Part shown: positions 8,299-15,156 of the stretch, piece after piece
Numbering within the stretch: the first letter of the stretch is position 1
Layout of the letters: every line of letters begins with the position of its first letter
Assembly (NCBI GenBank): GCA_900553705.1
Contig: USEK01000009.1
Coordinates: forward strand, 1-23,174
DNA: 23,174 nt
Direction of reading: 5' to 3'
Source of the DNA: an uncultured Collinsella sp.
GTDB lineage: Bacteria; Actinomycetota; Coriobacteriia; Coriobacteriales; Coriobacteriaceae
Notes under the pieces: generated by a model
Told to the model about the DNA's origin: nothing
Seen by the model: only the letters and a program-made list of their open reading frames with translations
The model's database searches: none
Position numbers and translations under genes: made by a program

Positions 8299-8794
8299 CC
8301 AGTTCCTCCCAAGTTTTGCGGATTTTCTCGAGCATTTCGGCGAGCTGCTCACGCTCGTCGTGGGTGAGGGCGCTAAAGGCCTGCTCTCTAAAGCGAATGC
8401 GGGCGGCCTGGTCGATGCGGGCGTTTTCCCGGCCGGTTTCGGTCAGGCGAATGGTGAGTTGCCGTCGATCCTTGGGGTTACGGCTGCGCTCAATGAGGCC
8501 GTTGACCTCGAGCTTGGACAGGATCTCGGAAAGCGACCCCGGCTTGAGGTCAAAGTGCATGCCGAGTTCCTGCTGCGACATCTCGCTGCCGGGCTGCTTG
8601 GCCAGCAGGCAGATGATGGGCGCCTTGCCGGATACGCCTCCGCCATGAAAGTGCATGTAATGGCCGCAAAAGCCCAGACCGCTCAGGATGCGCTTGGCGA
8701 GTTTGTCTTCGGCGCTGACCGCTTCGGGTATGTCTACCGGTTGCGACGGGTCACCGCCGGGCTCATGTGGAAGGACGAGTGGTTCAACACACAT
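8291..8794 (-). CDS. MarR family transcriptional regulator
   Basis: Winged-helix regulator of 167 residues. The DNA-binding part spans about residues 58-120 (SQQELGMHFDLKPGSLSEIL as helix-turn-helix, then GLIERSRNPKDRRQLTIRLT as the wing with the typical DRR). The C-terminal helix (HDEREQLAEMLEKIRKTWEEL) fits the dimerisation region. The N-terminal 35 residues are Pro/Glu-rich and not conserved in the family. AAGGAG lies 13 bp before the ATG, a rather long spacing. First gene of marR-abc-abc, each junction an 8-bp overlap, so regulator and exporter are co-translated. It very probably represses its own operon through the palindrome at 8816-8851 and is released by an exported compound (inference). 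Confidence 0.93.
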   Translation of the reverse strand: MCVEPLVLPHEPGGDPSQPVDIPEAVSAEDKLAKRILSGLGFCGHYMHFHGGGVSGKAPIICLLAKQPGSEMSQQELGMHFDLKPGSLSEILSKLEVNGLIERSRNPKDRRQLTIRLTETGRENARIDQAARIRFREQAFSALTHDEREQLAEMLEKIRKTWEELDD

Positions 8795-8815
8795 ATCTAA
8801 GCTTCGCTCCTTTCT

Positions 8816-8851
8816 TTAGTTAGGTAGTGGAATTGTTTTGTGCCTAACTAA
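8816..8851. promoter_or_regulatory. MarR operator-like inverted repeat
   Basis: TTAGTTAGG (8816-8824) and CCTAACTAA (8843-8851), perfect 9-bp arms, 18 bp apart. The upstream arm overlaps the -10 box of the marR promoter and the other lies just before the ribosome site, so binding would block initiation. Confidence 0.72.
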
Positions 8852-8878
8852 TCTAGGAGCATAAGAAATCAATGTCAA
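8850..8878 (-). promoter_or_regulatory. marR-abc-abc promoter
   Basis: On the minus strand: perfect TTGACA (8878-8873), a 17-bp spacer, then TAGATT (8855-8850, 4/6). The start point would be near 8843, giving a leader of about 50 bases. Confidence 0.75.
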
Positions 8879-8893
8879 GGTACCAAAGTAGTT

Positions 8894-8986
8894 GTTGCGC
8901 GGTTTTACCAAACCGCGTAACGGCTCGACGCTGCAAACCCGCCAGAGCGGCAATCTGCCTTTCAACTTCGGCGGCATGACCTTATA
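8894..8986 (+). repeat. Composite structured element, 5' fragment (copy A0)
   Basis: Hairpin 8894-8921 (GTTGCGCGGTTT, loop TACC, AAACCGCGTAAC; 12 bp with one G/T), then the CGACGCTGC linker and the 5' sides of the long stem (GGCAATCTGCCTTTCAA). It breaks off near the apical GGCATGACC, where the complete copy A begins directly. Its own 3' sides are absent. Confidence 0.75.
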
Positions 8987-9226
8987 GTTACGGCGTTTTA
9001 CCAAACGCCGTAACCGGCCGACGCTGCAAACGCTCCTAAGTGGCAATCTGGCGTTCAATCGTCGGGTATGGTCACAAGGCCTATGCCCTCCTCTTTCACG
9101 CCACCTTGCTCACTTAGGAGCGTTTTCGCTGTCCGTCCTCAACCTGTGATTCCGTCACGGTCCGCTTCGGTAGTCGTTGGGGACGTTCTTGTTTGGCTAG
9201 TCATTTAAGAACGTCCCCAATGACTA
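8987..9226 (+). repeat. Composite structured element, copy A
   Basis: In order: hairpin I 8987-9014 (12 bp, loop TACC); linker CCGACGCTGC; stem II 9028-9042 with 9111-9125 (15 bp, perfect); stem III 9044-9058 with 9094-9108, with 2-nt internal mismatches; apical hairpin 9064-9088 with loop ACAA and a bulged T82; constant CGCTGTCCGTCCTC; then a head-to-head pair of 29-nt REP-like units at 9171-9226. The rest of the 8795-9383 gap holds the marR promoter (8850-8878), copy A0 and an untidy leader to 9383 in which I see no convincing promoter for the downstream kinase gene. Confidence 0.8.
9171..9226. repeat. BIME-like inverted pair of REP-type units
   Basis: Arms 9171-9190 and 9207-9226, 20 bp with a single G/T pair (core GGGGACGTTCTT / AAGAACGTCCCC), loop 16 nt. 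The right unit (9198-9226) is the exact reverse complement of the single unit at 22232-22260. Confidence 0.88.
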
Positions 9227-9383
9227 TCCACTAGGCCGCGATGGAGCAAACGGCCCCCATTTCCGAAACCTTTCCGCAACAATTTGCCCGTCGCGCCGCT
9301 CGCCTCCGCTCACAACGTCTCCTGCGCTACACTTAGTCGCACTATGGCGCCGTCGCGCCGCGCCCAACCCAAGGGAGACCCTC

Positions 9384-10208
9384 ATGAAGAACACTCAGCT
9401 GTTGCTGATCAACGATATGTGCGGCTACGGCAAGGTCGCGCTTTCCGCCATGCTGCCGGTGCTGTCGCATATGGGCTACCGCATCCACAATCTGCCGACG
9501 GCGCTGGTGTCCGATACGCTCAACTACCCCAAGTTCTACATCCACGACACCACGGAGTACGTGCGTCAGAGTCTTGCCATCTGGGAAGAGCTCGGCTTTG
9601 AGTTCGACGCCATCTCGACTGGTTTTATCGTGACCGAGGAAGAGACGCGTATCATCTCGGACTTTTGCCACCGCCGTGCGCAAAAGGGCACCAAGGTGTT
9701 CGTCGACCCCATCATGGGCGACAACGGCAAGCTCTACGCCGGCGTGCCCGAGTCCACGATCGGTCTCATGAGGCACCTGCTCGAGTGCGCCGACTACGCG
9801 GTGCCTAACTACACCGAGGCCTGTCTGCTCACCGATACGCCTATTGCCGAGCAAATCACGCCCGACGAGGCCCGCGTCCTTGTGGACGCCATGCGCGCGC
9901 TGGGCGCCAAGTCGGTGGTCATTACGAGCGCTGTGGTCGACGGCGCGAACGCCGTTATCGGTTACGACCACGTGGCGGGGGAGTACTTCACGATTCCCTT
10001 CGACCTGATCCCGGTTTACTTCCCGGGCACGGGCGACACGTTCTCGGCGGTGCTCGTCGGCCGCGTTATGGCCGGTTGGAGCCTGCAGCGCGCAACGGCC
10101 GATGCCATGCGCGTGGTGGCCGAGCTTATCGAGCGCAATGCCGACCAGGAGGATAAGTCCGCCGGCCTTCCCATCGAGGCCTGCCTGGATGTGATTGACC
10201 ATGAGTGA
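9384..10208 (+). CDS. pdxY: Pyridoxamine/pyridoxal kinase (PdxY-like, ribokinase fold)
   Basis: ATP-dependent kinase that phosphorylates pyridoxal or pyridoxamine in vitamin B6 salvage; 274 residues, the usual length. The sequence shows LLINDMCGYGKVALSAMLPV at the N-terminus (substrate region), DPIMGDNG at 108-115, PNYTEA at 141-146, and PGTGDTF at 214-220 with the catalytic base Asp218. GTGD is diagnostic for this superfamily; the exact B6 vitamer is assigned by family resemblance. GGGAG precedes the ATG. The stop codon overlaps the start of the next gene (ATGAGTGA), so the two are translated together. Gene symbol by resemblance; pdxK-type naming would be equally defensible. Confidence 0.9.
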   Translation: MKNTQLLLINDMCGYGKVALSAMLPVLSHMGYRIHNLPTALVSDTLNYPKFYIHDTTEYVRQSLAIWEELGFEFDAISTGFIVTEEETRIISDFCHRRAQKGTKVFVDPIMGDNGKLYAGVPESTIGLMRHLLECADYAVPNYTEACLLTDTPIAEQITPDEARVLVDAMRALGAKSVVITSAVVDGANAVIGYDHVAGEYFTIPFDLIPVYFPGTGDTFSAVLVGRVMAGWSLQRATADAMRVVAELIERNADQEDKSAGLPIEACLDVIDHE

Positions 10209-10506
10209 CGCCGGAGAGAACAAGCCGCTGGGTGCCCCGCGCGGCAAGCGTTCGCGTATTCGCGTTAGCTGCGTGGACCAGCTGGGGACGTGCCGCTGCC
10301 ATCATGGTCACAAGCCTGGAGACGTCTTTGACTTCGACCGCGATCGCGGCAAGATGTGCGCTATGGCCTGCCATGTAGGCTTTCCCTATATCGATATCCT
10401 GCGCTATGGCGGAACCGTGCCCGGCAACGAACCCGGTACGGCAAAGTTCTGTTGCCCCGAGGTCGACACCCTCAACGTCTGGCTTGCCGAGATCGTCGAC
10501 GAGTAG
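10201..10506 (+). CDS. Small Cys-rich protein, TIGR04076-like
   Basis: 101 residues with seven cysteines (24, 31, 33, 53, 57, 84, 85). The pattern GHKPGDVF ... GKMCAMACHVGFPYIDILRYGG ... FCCPEVDTLNV matches what I recall of the TIGR04076 family (GHKvGD, CP..lH..yP.i..l..GG, CP...n); its biochemical role is not known to me. The Cys spacing could bind a metal or a cluster (inference). The ATG at 10201 is used in preference to a TTG 6 bp upstream. It overlaps the kinase gene by 8 bp, so a link with B6 or cofactor handling is possible but unproven. A P33 palindrome begins 9 bp after the stop. Confidence 0.8.
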   Translation: MSDAGENKPLGAPRGKRSRIRVSCVDQLGTCRCHHGHKPGDVFDFDRDRGKMCAMACHVGFPYIDILRYGGTVPGNEPGTAKFCCPEVDTLNVWLAEIVDE

Positions 10507-10514
10507 TCGAGCGC

Positions 10515-10547
10515 AATGTGGCAAAGGGACAGCCCCTTTGCCACATT
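10515..10547. repeat. 33-nt palindrome, family P33, copy 2
   Basis: AATGTGGCAAAGGG, centre ACAGC, then the exact reverse complement: a perfect 14-bp stem. Nine bases after the stop of the Cys-rich gene; it may also end that transcript, but no T-run follows. Confidence 0.9.
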
Positions 10548-10586
10548 CGCCGGTGGCGCCCCTTCTTTTGCTTATAATCTCAAATC

Positions 10587-10673
10587 TCTGCATTTCATTT
10601 GATTTTAAGTTCTATAAATTCTGCGTTTCATCGATAATCAAGCGTATAAAACTTTGCATTTCATTCGATGACG
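10587..10673 (+). repeat. Three tandem repeats spaced 33 bp, before the ATPase gene
   Basis: TCTGCATTTCATTTGAT (10587), TCTGCGTTTCATCGAT (10620) and TTTGCATTTCATTCGAT (10653) start exactly 33 bp apart. Units 1 and 2 each end in a TATAA-type box (10613, 10645), with a further TATAA at 10573. The stretch is much richer in A+T than its surroundings. Probably the promoter/operator of the ATPase gene at 10689; three helical turns per unit would place bound protein on one face. Confidence 0.75.
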
Positions 10674-10688
10674 CTGAGGGGAGAGCCT

Positions 10689-12050
10689 ATGCTGCGCAGG
10701 AAAATAGCGGCAGAGCTGGAGCGTTGGCTGAAGTCTGCCGAGCAAAAGGCCTTATTCATTACGGGTTCTCGCCAGATTGGCAAAAGCTATTCGATTCGCG
10801 CATTTGGCAAAGCCAACCATGCAACCTACATCGAGCTTAACCTCATGGAAAATCGCCAGGCAAAAGATGCTCTTCTCGAGGCGCGGGATGCCGATGATTT
10901 CATCAGCAGGGTGACGCTTCTTTCGGGAAAGTCGATTGCACCAGGCAAAACGCTCGTGTTTATCGATGAGGTCCAAGAGGCCCCCGACATCATGACGATG
11001 GCAAAGTTCCTTGTTGAGGACGGGAGGTGCCGTTGGGCGTTTTCGGGGTCAATGCTCGGGACCCAGCTCAAGGGCGTCAGGTCCTATCCCGTGGGGTATG
11101 TCCACGAGCTTAGGATGTTCCCGCTCGATTTTGAGGAGTTTTGCTGGGCAATCGGGGTGAGCGAGGGGGCTCGTCAAACGATACGTGACGCGTGTATCAG
11201 CGAGAGGCCCATTCCTGATTACATTCATGACGCGATGATGGCAAACTTCAGGACCTATACCGTTGTCGGCGGAATGCCGGAGGTTGTGCAGCGTTTCCTT
11301 GACACGCAGGGCGACCTTGCCTCTGTTCGTCGGCTACAGTCAGAGCTCAACGAACAGTACCGGCGGGATATCTCCAAGTATGCAAACGGGCGAGCCCTGC
11401 AGGTGCAGAGCATCTACGATCAGCTCCCTATTATGCTCGAGGGCGAAAACAAGCGCTTCGTGCTCAATTCCATTGACCCCAAGGCTTACTACGAGAAGTA
11501 TCAGCGAGATTTTGTATGGCTTGTCGATGCCGGCGTTGCTCTCAAAGCCGATATCGTAACCGAGCCAAAATCGCCCCTGCTCAAGACGGCGCGGCCATCG
11601 CAGTTCAAGCTATATCAATCGGATACGGGCATGTTGATGGCGCGCTACCCCGTTGGAGTCGCCCAAGCGGCGTATCTTGATAGCAAGGAGCCCAATCTGG
11701 GCGGCATTTACGAAAACGTGGTGGCCCAGCAGCTGGCTGCCCAAAATCGCCAGCTTTACTACTATCAGACAAAAAAGCGCGGTGAAGTGGACTTTGTGGT
11801 CGATGGACCGGATGGGACGGCTGTTCCGATCGAGGTTAAATCGGGCTCCTATTACCACGCGCACGCTGCGCTCGGTCATGTGCTTGATACGGCTGAATAT
11901 GGCGTAAGGCTCGGGATTGTTTTCTCGAGAGGCAACGTTGAGCGCAACGGAGCGGTTCTCTATTTGCCGCTATATGCGACCTGGGCCCTTTCGGATGTTT
12001 TGGGCGACTCCTGTGCCAAGGGGATTAAGCTGGAGGTCAAGCCGGTCTAG
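10689..12050 (+). CDS. AAA-family ATPase with C-terminal DUF4143 domain
   Basis: 453 residues from the ATG at 10689, which has GGGGAG five bases upstream. N-terminal AAA_14-type ATPase: Walker A GSRQIGKS near 26-33, Walker B FIDEVQ at 91-96, and FSGS as a probable sensor segment. The C-terminal DUF4143 part holds D368, E382 and K384 (GEVDFVV ... VPIEVKSG), the D-x13-E-x-K pattern of PD-(D/E)XK nuclease-like folds. Cellular role of these widespread proteins is unclear; links to mobile DNA and defence-like functions have been suggested, and none is shown here. Codons use more A/T (AAA, ATT, TTT) than neighbouring genes, and it is a single-gene unit between repeats, which suggests transfer. A half P33 palindrome directly follows the stop. 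Confidence 0.92.
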   Translation: MLRRKIAAELERWLKSAEQKALFITGSRQIGKSYSIRAFGKANHATYIELNLMENRQAKDALLEARDADDFISRVTLLSGKSIAPGKTLVFIDEVQEAPDIMTMAKFLVEDGRCRWAFSGSMLGTQLKGVRSYPVGYVHELRMFPLDFEEFCWAIGVSEGARQTIRDACISERPIPDYIHDAMMANFRTYTVVGGMPEVVQRFLDTQGDLASVRRLQSELNEQYRRDISKYANGRALQVQSIYDQLPIMLEGENKRFVLNSIDPKAYYEKYQRDFVWLVDAGVALKADIVTEPKSPLLKTARPSQFKLYQSDTGMLMARYPVGVAQAAYLDSKEPNLGGIYENVVAQQLAAQNRQLYYYQTKKRGEVDFVVDGPDGTAVPIEVKSGSYYHAHAALGHVLDTAEYGVRLGIVFSRGNVERNGAVLYLPLYATWALSDVLGDSCAKGIKLEVKPV

Positions 12051-12071
12051 GGCCAGTCCCTTTGTCACATT
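12051..12071. repeat. Half of a P33 palindrome
   Basis: Only the right arm CCCTTTGTCACATT (12058-12071) and centre remain, with GGCCAGT to its left; the AATGTGACAAA arm expected on the left is replaced by the end of the ATPase gene. A remnant of family P33. Confidence 0.7.
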
Positions 12072-12081
12072 CATGAGTGTG

Positions 12082-12131
12082 GATTTTCTCCCGTATAGAG
12101 CGCACTTGAACGCTCAAAGTGGGAGAAAATC
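12082..12131. repeat. Nested inverted repeat
   Basis: Outer arms GATTTTCTCCC (12082-12092) and GGGAGAAAATC (12121-12131), perfect 11 bp; inner arms GAGCG (12098-12102) and CGCTC (12111-12115). It lies in the convergent gap between the ATPase and phosphatase genes. On either strand it could fold as a two-level hairpin; terminator use is possible but no T-run follows. Confidence 0.75.
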
Positions 12132-12147
12132 TACGCTCGATTTATGC

Positions 12148-12176
12148 CGTGGGCGCGGTTCGTGCGCCCACGAACC
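12148..12176 (-). terminator. Overlapping alternative hairpins after the phosphatase gene
   Basis: CGTGGGCGC (12148-12156) pairs with GCGCCCACG (12164-12172), 9 bp, loop 7. Alternatively GGTTCGT (12157-12163) pairs with ACGAACC (12170-12176), 7 bp, loop 6. The two exclude each other. Position right after the minus-strand stop suggests a transcript end, but no T-run is seen. Confidence 0.4.
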
Positions 12177-12625
12177 TACAGCTGCTCGAGCATAGCGGTG
12201 CAACCGGCGAGCACATCGCGGTAGGTGGCATCGAAATTGCCGGTGTACCAGGGGTCGGCCACGTCGCCGGGACACTCGGTCCAATCGAGCAAGCGCGTAA
12301 TCTTTCCGTCGGGGCCTGCGTCGCCAAAGATGCGACGCAGGCCCCGCGCGTTCTCAGCATCCATATAGACAATGTGATCCCAGTCGCCATACTCCGCGCG
12401 ACGCACCTGGCGGGCACGGTGCGCAACGACGGGAATCCCGACTTCGCGCAGCTTGGCGACCGTGCCATGATGCGGCGGGTTGCCGATCTCCTCAGTTGAG
12501 GTCGCAGCGGAGTCAATGACAAACTCGCCCGCGCGCCCGGCGCGCCGCACGAGCTCGGTAAACACGGACTCAGCCATCGTCGAGCGGCAGATATTTCCAT
12601 AACAGATAAACAGTACACGTTGCAT
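12176..12625 (-). CDS. Low-molecular-weight protein tyrosine phosphatase
   Basis: Cytoplasmic phosphatase that removes phosphate from protein tyrosines or small phosphate esters; 149 residues, the usual length. Active-site loop C8-YGNIC-R14-S15 right after the first strand (CX5R), and the general acid Asp124 in DPWYTGNFD near the C-terminus. The start at 12625 is supported by AAAGGAAA 6 bp upstream; an in-frame upstream extension lacks one. It follows an MFS exporter gene by 45 bp on the same strand, so both may share a message. In other bacteria such enzymes often act on BY-kinases of polysaccharide export; no kinase is near, so its target is unknown. Confidence 0.94.
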   Translation of the reverse strand: MQRVLFICYGNICRSTMAESVFTELVRRAGRAGEFVIDSAATSTEEIGNPPHHGTVAKLREVGIPVVAHRARQVRRAEYGDWDHIVYMDAENARGLRRIFGDAGPDGKITRLLDWTECPGDVADPWYTGNFDATYRDVLAGCTAMLEQL

Positions 12626-12670
12626 ATGTGGTTTCCTTTCGATCGCCATCATCGAGCTCGAGTATCGCAT

Positions 12671-13921
12671 CTACGCCTGCACCCTCGCCCGCTTGCGCTC
12701 CCAGCGAGCCAACTTAATCGTCACCAGCGTGAGCGCCCAGGCCACAAGCGAGAACGCGGCGCCCACTGCGCCCACGTACGCAATACCAATGCTGCTTACC
12801 ACGGCGCCGCCCACTGCGGTGCCAAACGAAATGCCGACATTAAACGCCATGGGTTCTACCGAGCTCGCGAGCACCATCGATTTGGGATGGCGGCTGCGAG
12901 CCACGTCCATAAAGTGCGTGATGCACGACACCGAGAACAGGTACATGAGCATCGCCAGGCTAAAGACAAAGACAAGTGCGAGCGGCATGGCAGCGCCTAC
13001 GGCAAACAGCCCAAACAATGCCACCGCCTGCAGCACAAACGTCACAAGCAGCGCCTTCATGCCAAAGCGCGCATCGATCCATCCGCCCAGGATGTTCGAG
13101 ATCAGGCAGAACACGCCGTAGGCCATAAGCGTGGTACTGGCTTCGACCGTGCCCATGCCCAGCACCTGCTCAAGATAAGGCGTCACGTAGCCGTAGAACA
13201 CATAGACCGAGCCCACGCCAAACAAAAAGATAAGCATGCCGGTGATGATACTCGGCTCGCGCAGCAGACTCGCCTGCTCGCGAAAGGTGGCGGGCTCGTC
13301 GGTTTGCCCAGCGCGCGGCATAAACGCCACGAGCGCTCCGCAGATCAAAACGGCAAAGGTCAGCGCGCCGTACATGGCAACGTGCCAGTCGAGCGTGTCG
13401 GCCACAAACTTACCGATCGAGGTCACAAAGACCATCGCCACGGAAAACGCACCATATACTACCGAGATGGCAAGCGAAGTTTGCTGTGGGGACAGAAGCT
13501 CAGGGATGTACGTCACGCCCACGGCGAGCAGCGCACCCGAGACAGAGCCCAGGACAATGCGCGAGATAAAGAGCACCTGGAAGTTGGGCGCCAGTGCCAT
13601 AAACAAATTGCCAAGCACAAAGACGATGCTATAGCACACGAGCAGCTGGTAGCGGCGAAAACGGCCCGTGCTGAGCGCAAGCGTCGGCGTAGCGATGGCG
13701 TAGACGAGCGCGAACACGCTGATGAGCTGGCCCGCAGTGGCAAGTGATACGCCGAGTTCCGTTGCCAAGTCGCTTTCGATGCCGATGACCACGAACTCGG
13801 AGCAGCCGAGCGAGAATCCCAACAGCACGAGCAGCGCCAGGCAGAGCTTGGTGCGCGCGGGGGAGAGCGCGGCGGCGGTTGACTTTCTTTTAGGCGTGGT
13901 TGCGGCGGTCAAGGTTGTCAC
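12671..13921 (-). CDS. MFS transporter, DHA1/AraJ-type efflux
   Basis: 416 residues from a GTG at 13921, with about 12 membrane helices; the C-terminal tail is basic (ARWERKRARVQA). Residues LALSTGRFRRYQLLV correspond to the loop-2/3 motif A region and FISRIVLGSVSGALLAVGVT to the helix-4 RxxxG region of drug/sugar efflux carriers of the AraJ/DHA1 group. The open frame continues upstream to 14842 opposite another gene; that part is not membrane-like and is rejected. The GTG has only a weak TTGGAG upstream, so the start is uncertain by a few codons; hydrophobicity begins at KLCLALLVLLG about 30 residues in. Likely co-transcribed with the phosphatase. Substrate unknown. Confidence 0.88.
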   Translation of the reverse strand: MTTLTAATTPKRKSTAAALSPARTKLCLALLVLLGFSLGCSEFVVIGIESDLATELGVSLATAGQLISVFALVYAIATPTLALSTGRFRRYQLLVCYSIVFVLGNLFMALAPNFQVLFISRIVLGSVSGALLAVGVTYIPELLSPQQTSLAISVVYGAFSVAMVFVTSIGKFVADTLDWHVAMYGALTFAVLICGALVAFMPRAGQTDEPATFREQASLLREPSIITGMLIFLFGVGSVYVFYGYVTPYLEQVLGMGTVEASTTLMAYGVFCLISNILGGWIDARFGMKALLVTFVLQAVALFGLFAVGAAMPLALVFVFSLAMLMYLFSVSCITHFMDVARSRHPKSMVLASSVEPMAFNVGISFGTAVGGAVVSSIGIAYVGAVGAAFSLVAWALTLVTIKLARWERKRARVQA

Positions 13922-13969
13922 TCCAATGTCGCATGAATAAGCGGGATTCAATCCCTGCAACTCTAGCAG

Positions 13970-14002
13970 AATGTGACAAAGGGGCAGTCCCTTTGTCACA
14001 TT
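13970..14002. repeat. 33-nt palindrome, family P33, copy 3
   Basis: AATGTGACAAAGGG, centre GCAGT, then the exact reverse complement: a perfect 14-bp stem. Lies between divergent genes, so it is not a simple terminator here. Confidence 0.92.
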
Positions 14003-14025
14003 GCGCTGCCGGCCAGTCGCCCAAA

Positions 14026-14084
14026 CCGTCACAACATTCGATGAAAATCTCGAAATCGAAGAAAAGCGTCGAATGTTGTGACGG
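14026..14084. repeat. Long perfect hairpin between divergent genes
   Basis: CCGTCACAACATTCGA (14026-14041) and TCGAATGTTGTGACGG (14069-14084): 16 bp without mismatch, A-rich 27-nt loop that itself contains TCGAAATCGA. TTTTCG follows on the plus strand. It lies upstream of both flanking genes, 89 bp before the start of the next one, so a leader hairpin or REP-like element is more likely than a terminator. Confidence 0.85.
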
Positions 14085-14173
14085 TTTTCGTGTTTGGCGC
14101 GGGTGAGCTTCCGCGTCATCTGAGGGTATAAGGCTAGCAAGTGTTTATTTGCGAGGCCTAAGGGGCGCCCCGT

Positions 14174-15043
14174 ATGGATATCGATAACTTTGAATGGTGG
14201 TATAGCGAGGGTGAGGCTCCGGACGAGGAGTGGGACGAACCCACGCCGCGTGACGTGTCGAGCGACGAGGACGAGACCGGCAACGACGTCGCCGCCGACT
14301 CGGACGCCGCCCTCGACCCCGTCGAGCCTCTGACCTTCGAACAAGCCTGGGCCCAGGCCGAGGCAGACGAGGCCAAGGCCGACGCTACGGCCACGCTCGG
14401 CGAGCCAGCCGACATGTCGATCTCGCCGGCAAAGACCCCGCAGCCGCGTCACACTATCGACCCCGACAGCACGGCATCCTTCAGTATTCTCGACGTGCCC
14501 TCGCAGGGCGCTCAGGCGCCCGCACCCACACGTCGCCCCAATCTGTCTCGCGAGGAAGATGCAGGACGTCGCTCGCCGCTTGGCCCCATCCTTATCGCCT
14601 TTATGGCCGGCGTTATCGCATGCTCGGTAATTGGAAACGTCTGGAGCCATGTCGAACAACAGCGAAAAGACGCCGCCAAGGTCGAGATGTCTGTCGAGCA
14701 ATCGCTCAGCCGCACGCGCTCGGTACATGTGTCGGTCGAGGTCAAGGACGGCGCGACGTGGGACACCGCGCGCGGCGACAGCCAAATGCTCATCCATATC
14801 GTGGGGCGCACGCTCAAAGGGCAGACGATTGACGAGTATCAATACGTCAATTCCGCTGGTGACGGCATCGAGCTCAAGCCCGGCGACTACGAGCTCACCG
14901 TCGATGAACCGCCCGTCGCCACCGACGGCACGCGCTTCCGTGCCTCAAAGCGCATGGTCCCCGTGAGCTTTAACTCACAGGCGCCCGACACGGTCGACAC
15001 CACACCGCAGGGCAGGTTCGACCTTTACGTGGATACCCAGTAG
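14174..15043 (+). CDS. Single-pass membrane protein of unknown function
   Basis: 289 residues; I do not recognise a named family. Residues 1-115 are very acidic and low-complexity (EGEAPDEEWDEPTPRD, repeated Asp/Ala), probably disordered and cytoplasmic. A basic stretch (119-133, including GRR) precedes one membrane helix at about 137-157 (GPILIAFMAGVIACSVIGNV). The rest, about 130 residues, would be outside: beta-rich, with GDYELTVDEPPVATDGTRF and ending FDLYVDTQ. A short coiled region (EQQRKDAAKVEMSVEQSL) follows the helix. The inside-out architecture recalls small envelope proteins of Coriobacteria. An AGGGG ribosome site precedes the ATG. Alone between a hairpin-rich gap and an epimerase gene on the same strand. 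Confidence 0.78.
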   Translation: MDIDNFEWWYSEGEAPDEEWDEPTPRDVSSDEDETGNDVAADSDAALDPVEPLTFEQAWAQAEADEAKADATATLGEPADMSISPAKTPQPRHTIDPDSTASFSILDVPSQGAQAPAPTRRPNLSREEDAGRRSPLGPILIAFMAGVIACSVIGNVWSHVEQQRKDAAKVEMSVEQSLSRTRSVHVSVEVKDGATWDTARGDSQMLIHIVGRTLKGQTIDEYQYVNSAGDGIELKPGDYELTVDEPPVATDGTRFRASKRMVPVSFNSQAPDTVDTTPQGRFDLYVDTQ

Positions 15044-15113
15044 GCACTCGCCGCTCATTCCGCTATGGCTACTCAATAATCGCCTGCCGTCCCGTCCCGC
15101 CGCCAAGAGTGGG

Positions 15114-15136
15114 ACAATAGCCCTCGACACTATTGT
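15114..15136. promoter_or_regulatory. Inverted repeat before the epimerase gene
   Basis: ACAATAG (15114-15120) and CTATTGT (15130-15136), perfect 7-bp arms around 9 bp, ending 20 bp before the start codon. Possible operator or leader hairpin; no clear -35/-10 pair is seen. Confidence 0.4.
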
Positions 15137-15156
15137 TTACTTTTGGAGGAAGTAGC

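Noticed and set aside
5241..8367. Long plus-strand open frames (450 and 647 codons)
   Set aside because: Antisense shadows of the two ABC exporter genes; no ribosome sites or motifs.
8987..9226. Group II intron domain or integron attC site
   Set aside because: No intron catalytic domain V pattern, no reverse transcriptase or integrase, and the arms do not fit attC R/L boxes.
10587..10673. CRISPR array
   Set aside because: Three motifs with 33-bp spacing, but the repeats are only about 16 bp and diverged, the spacers are similar to each other, and there are no cas genes.
13922..14842. N-terminal extension of the MFS exporter frame
   Set aside because: Runs through two hairpins and opposite the gene at 14174; not membrane-like.
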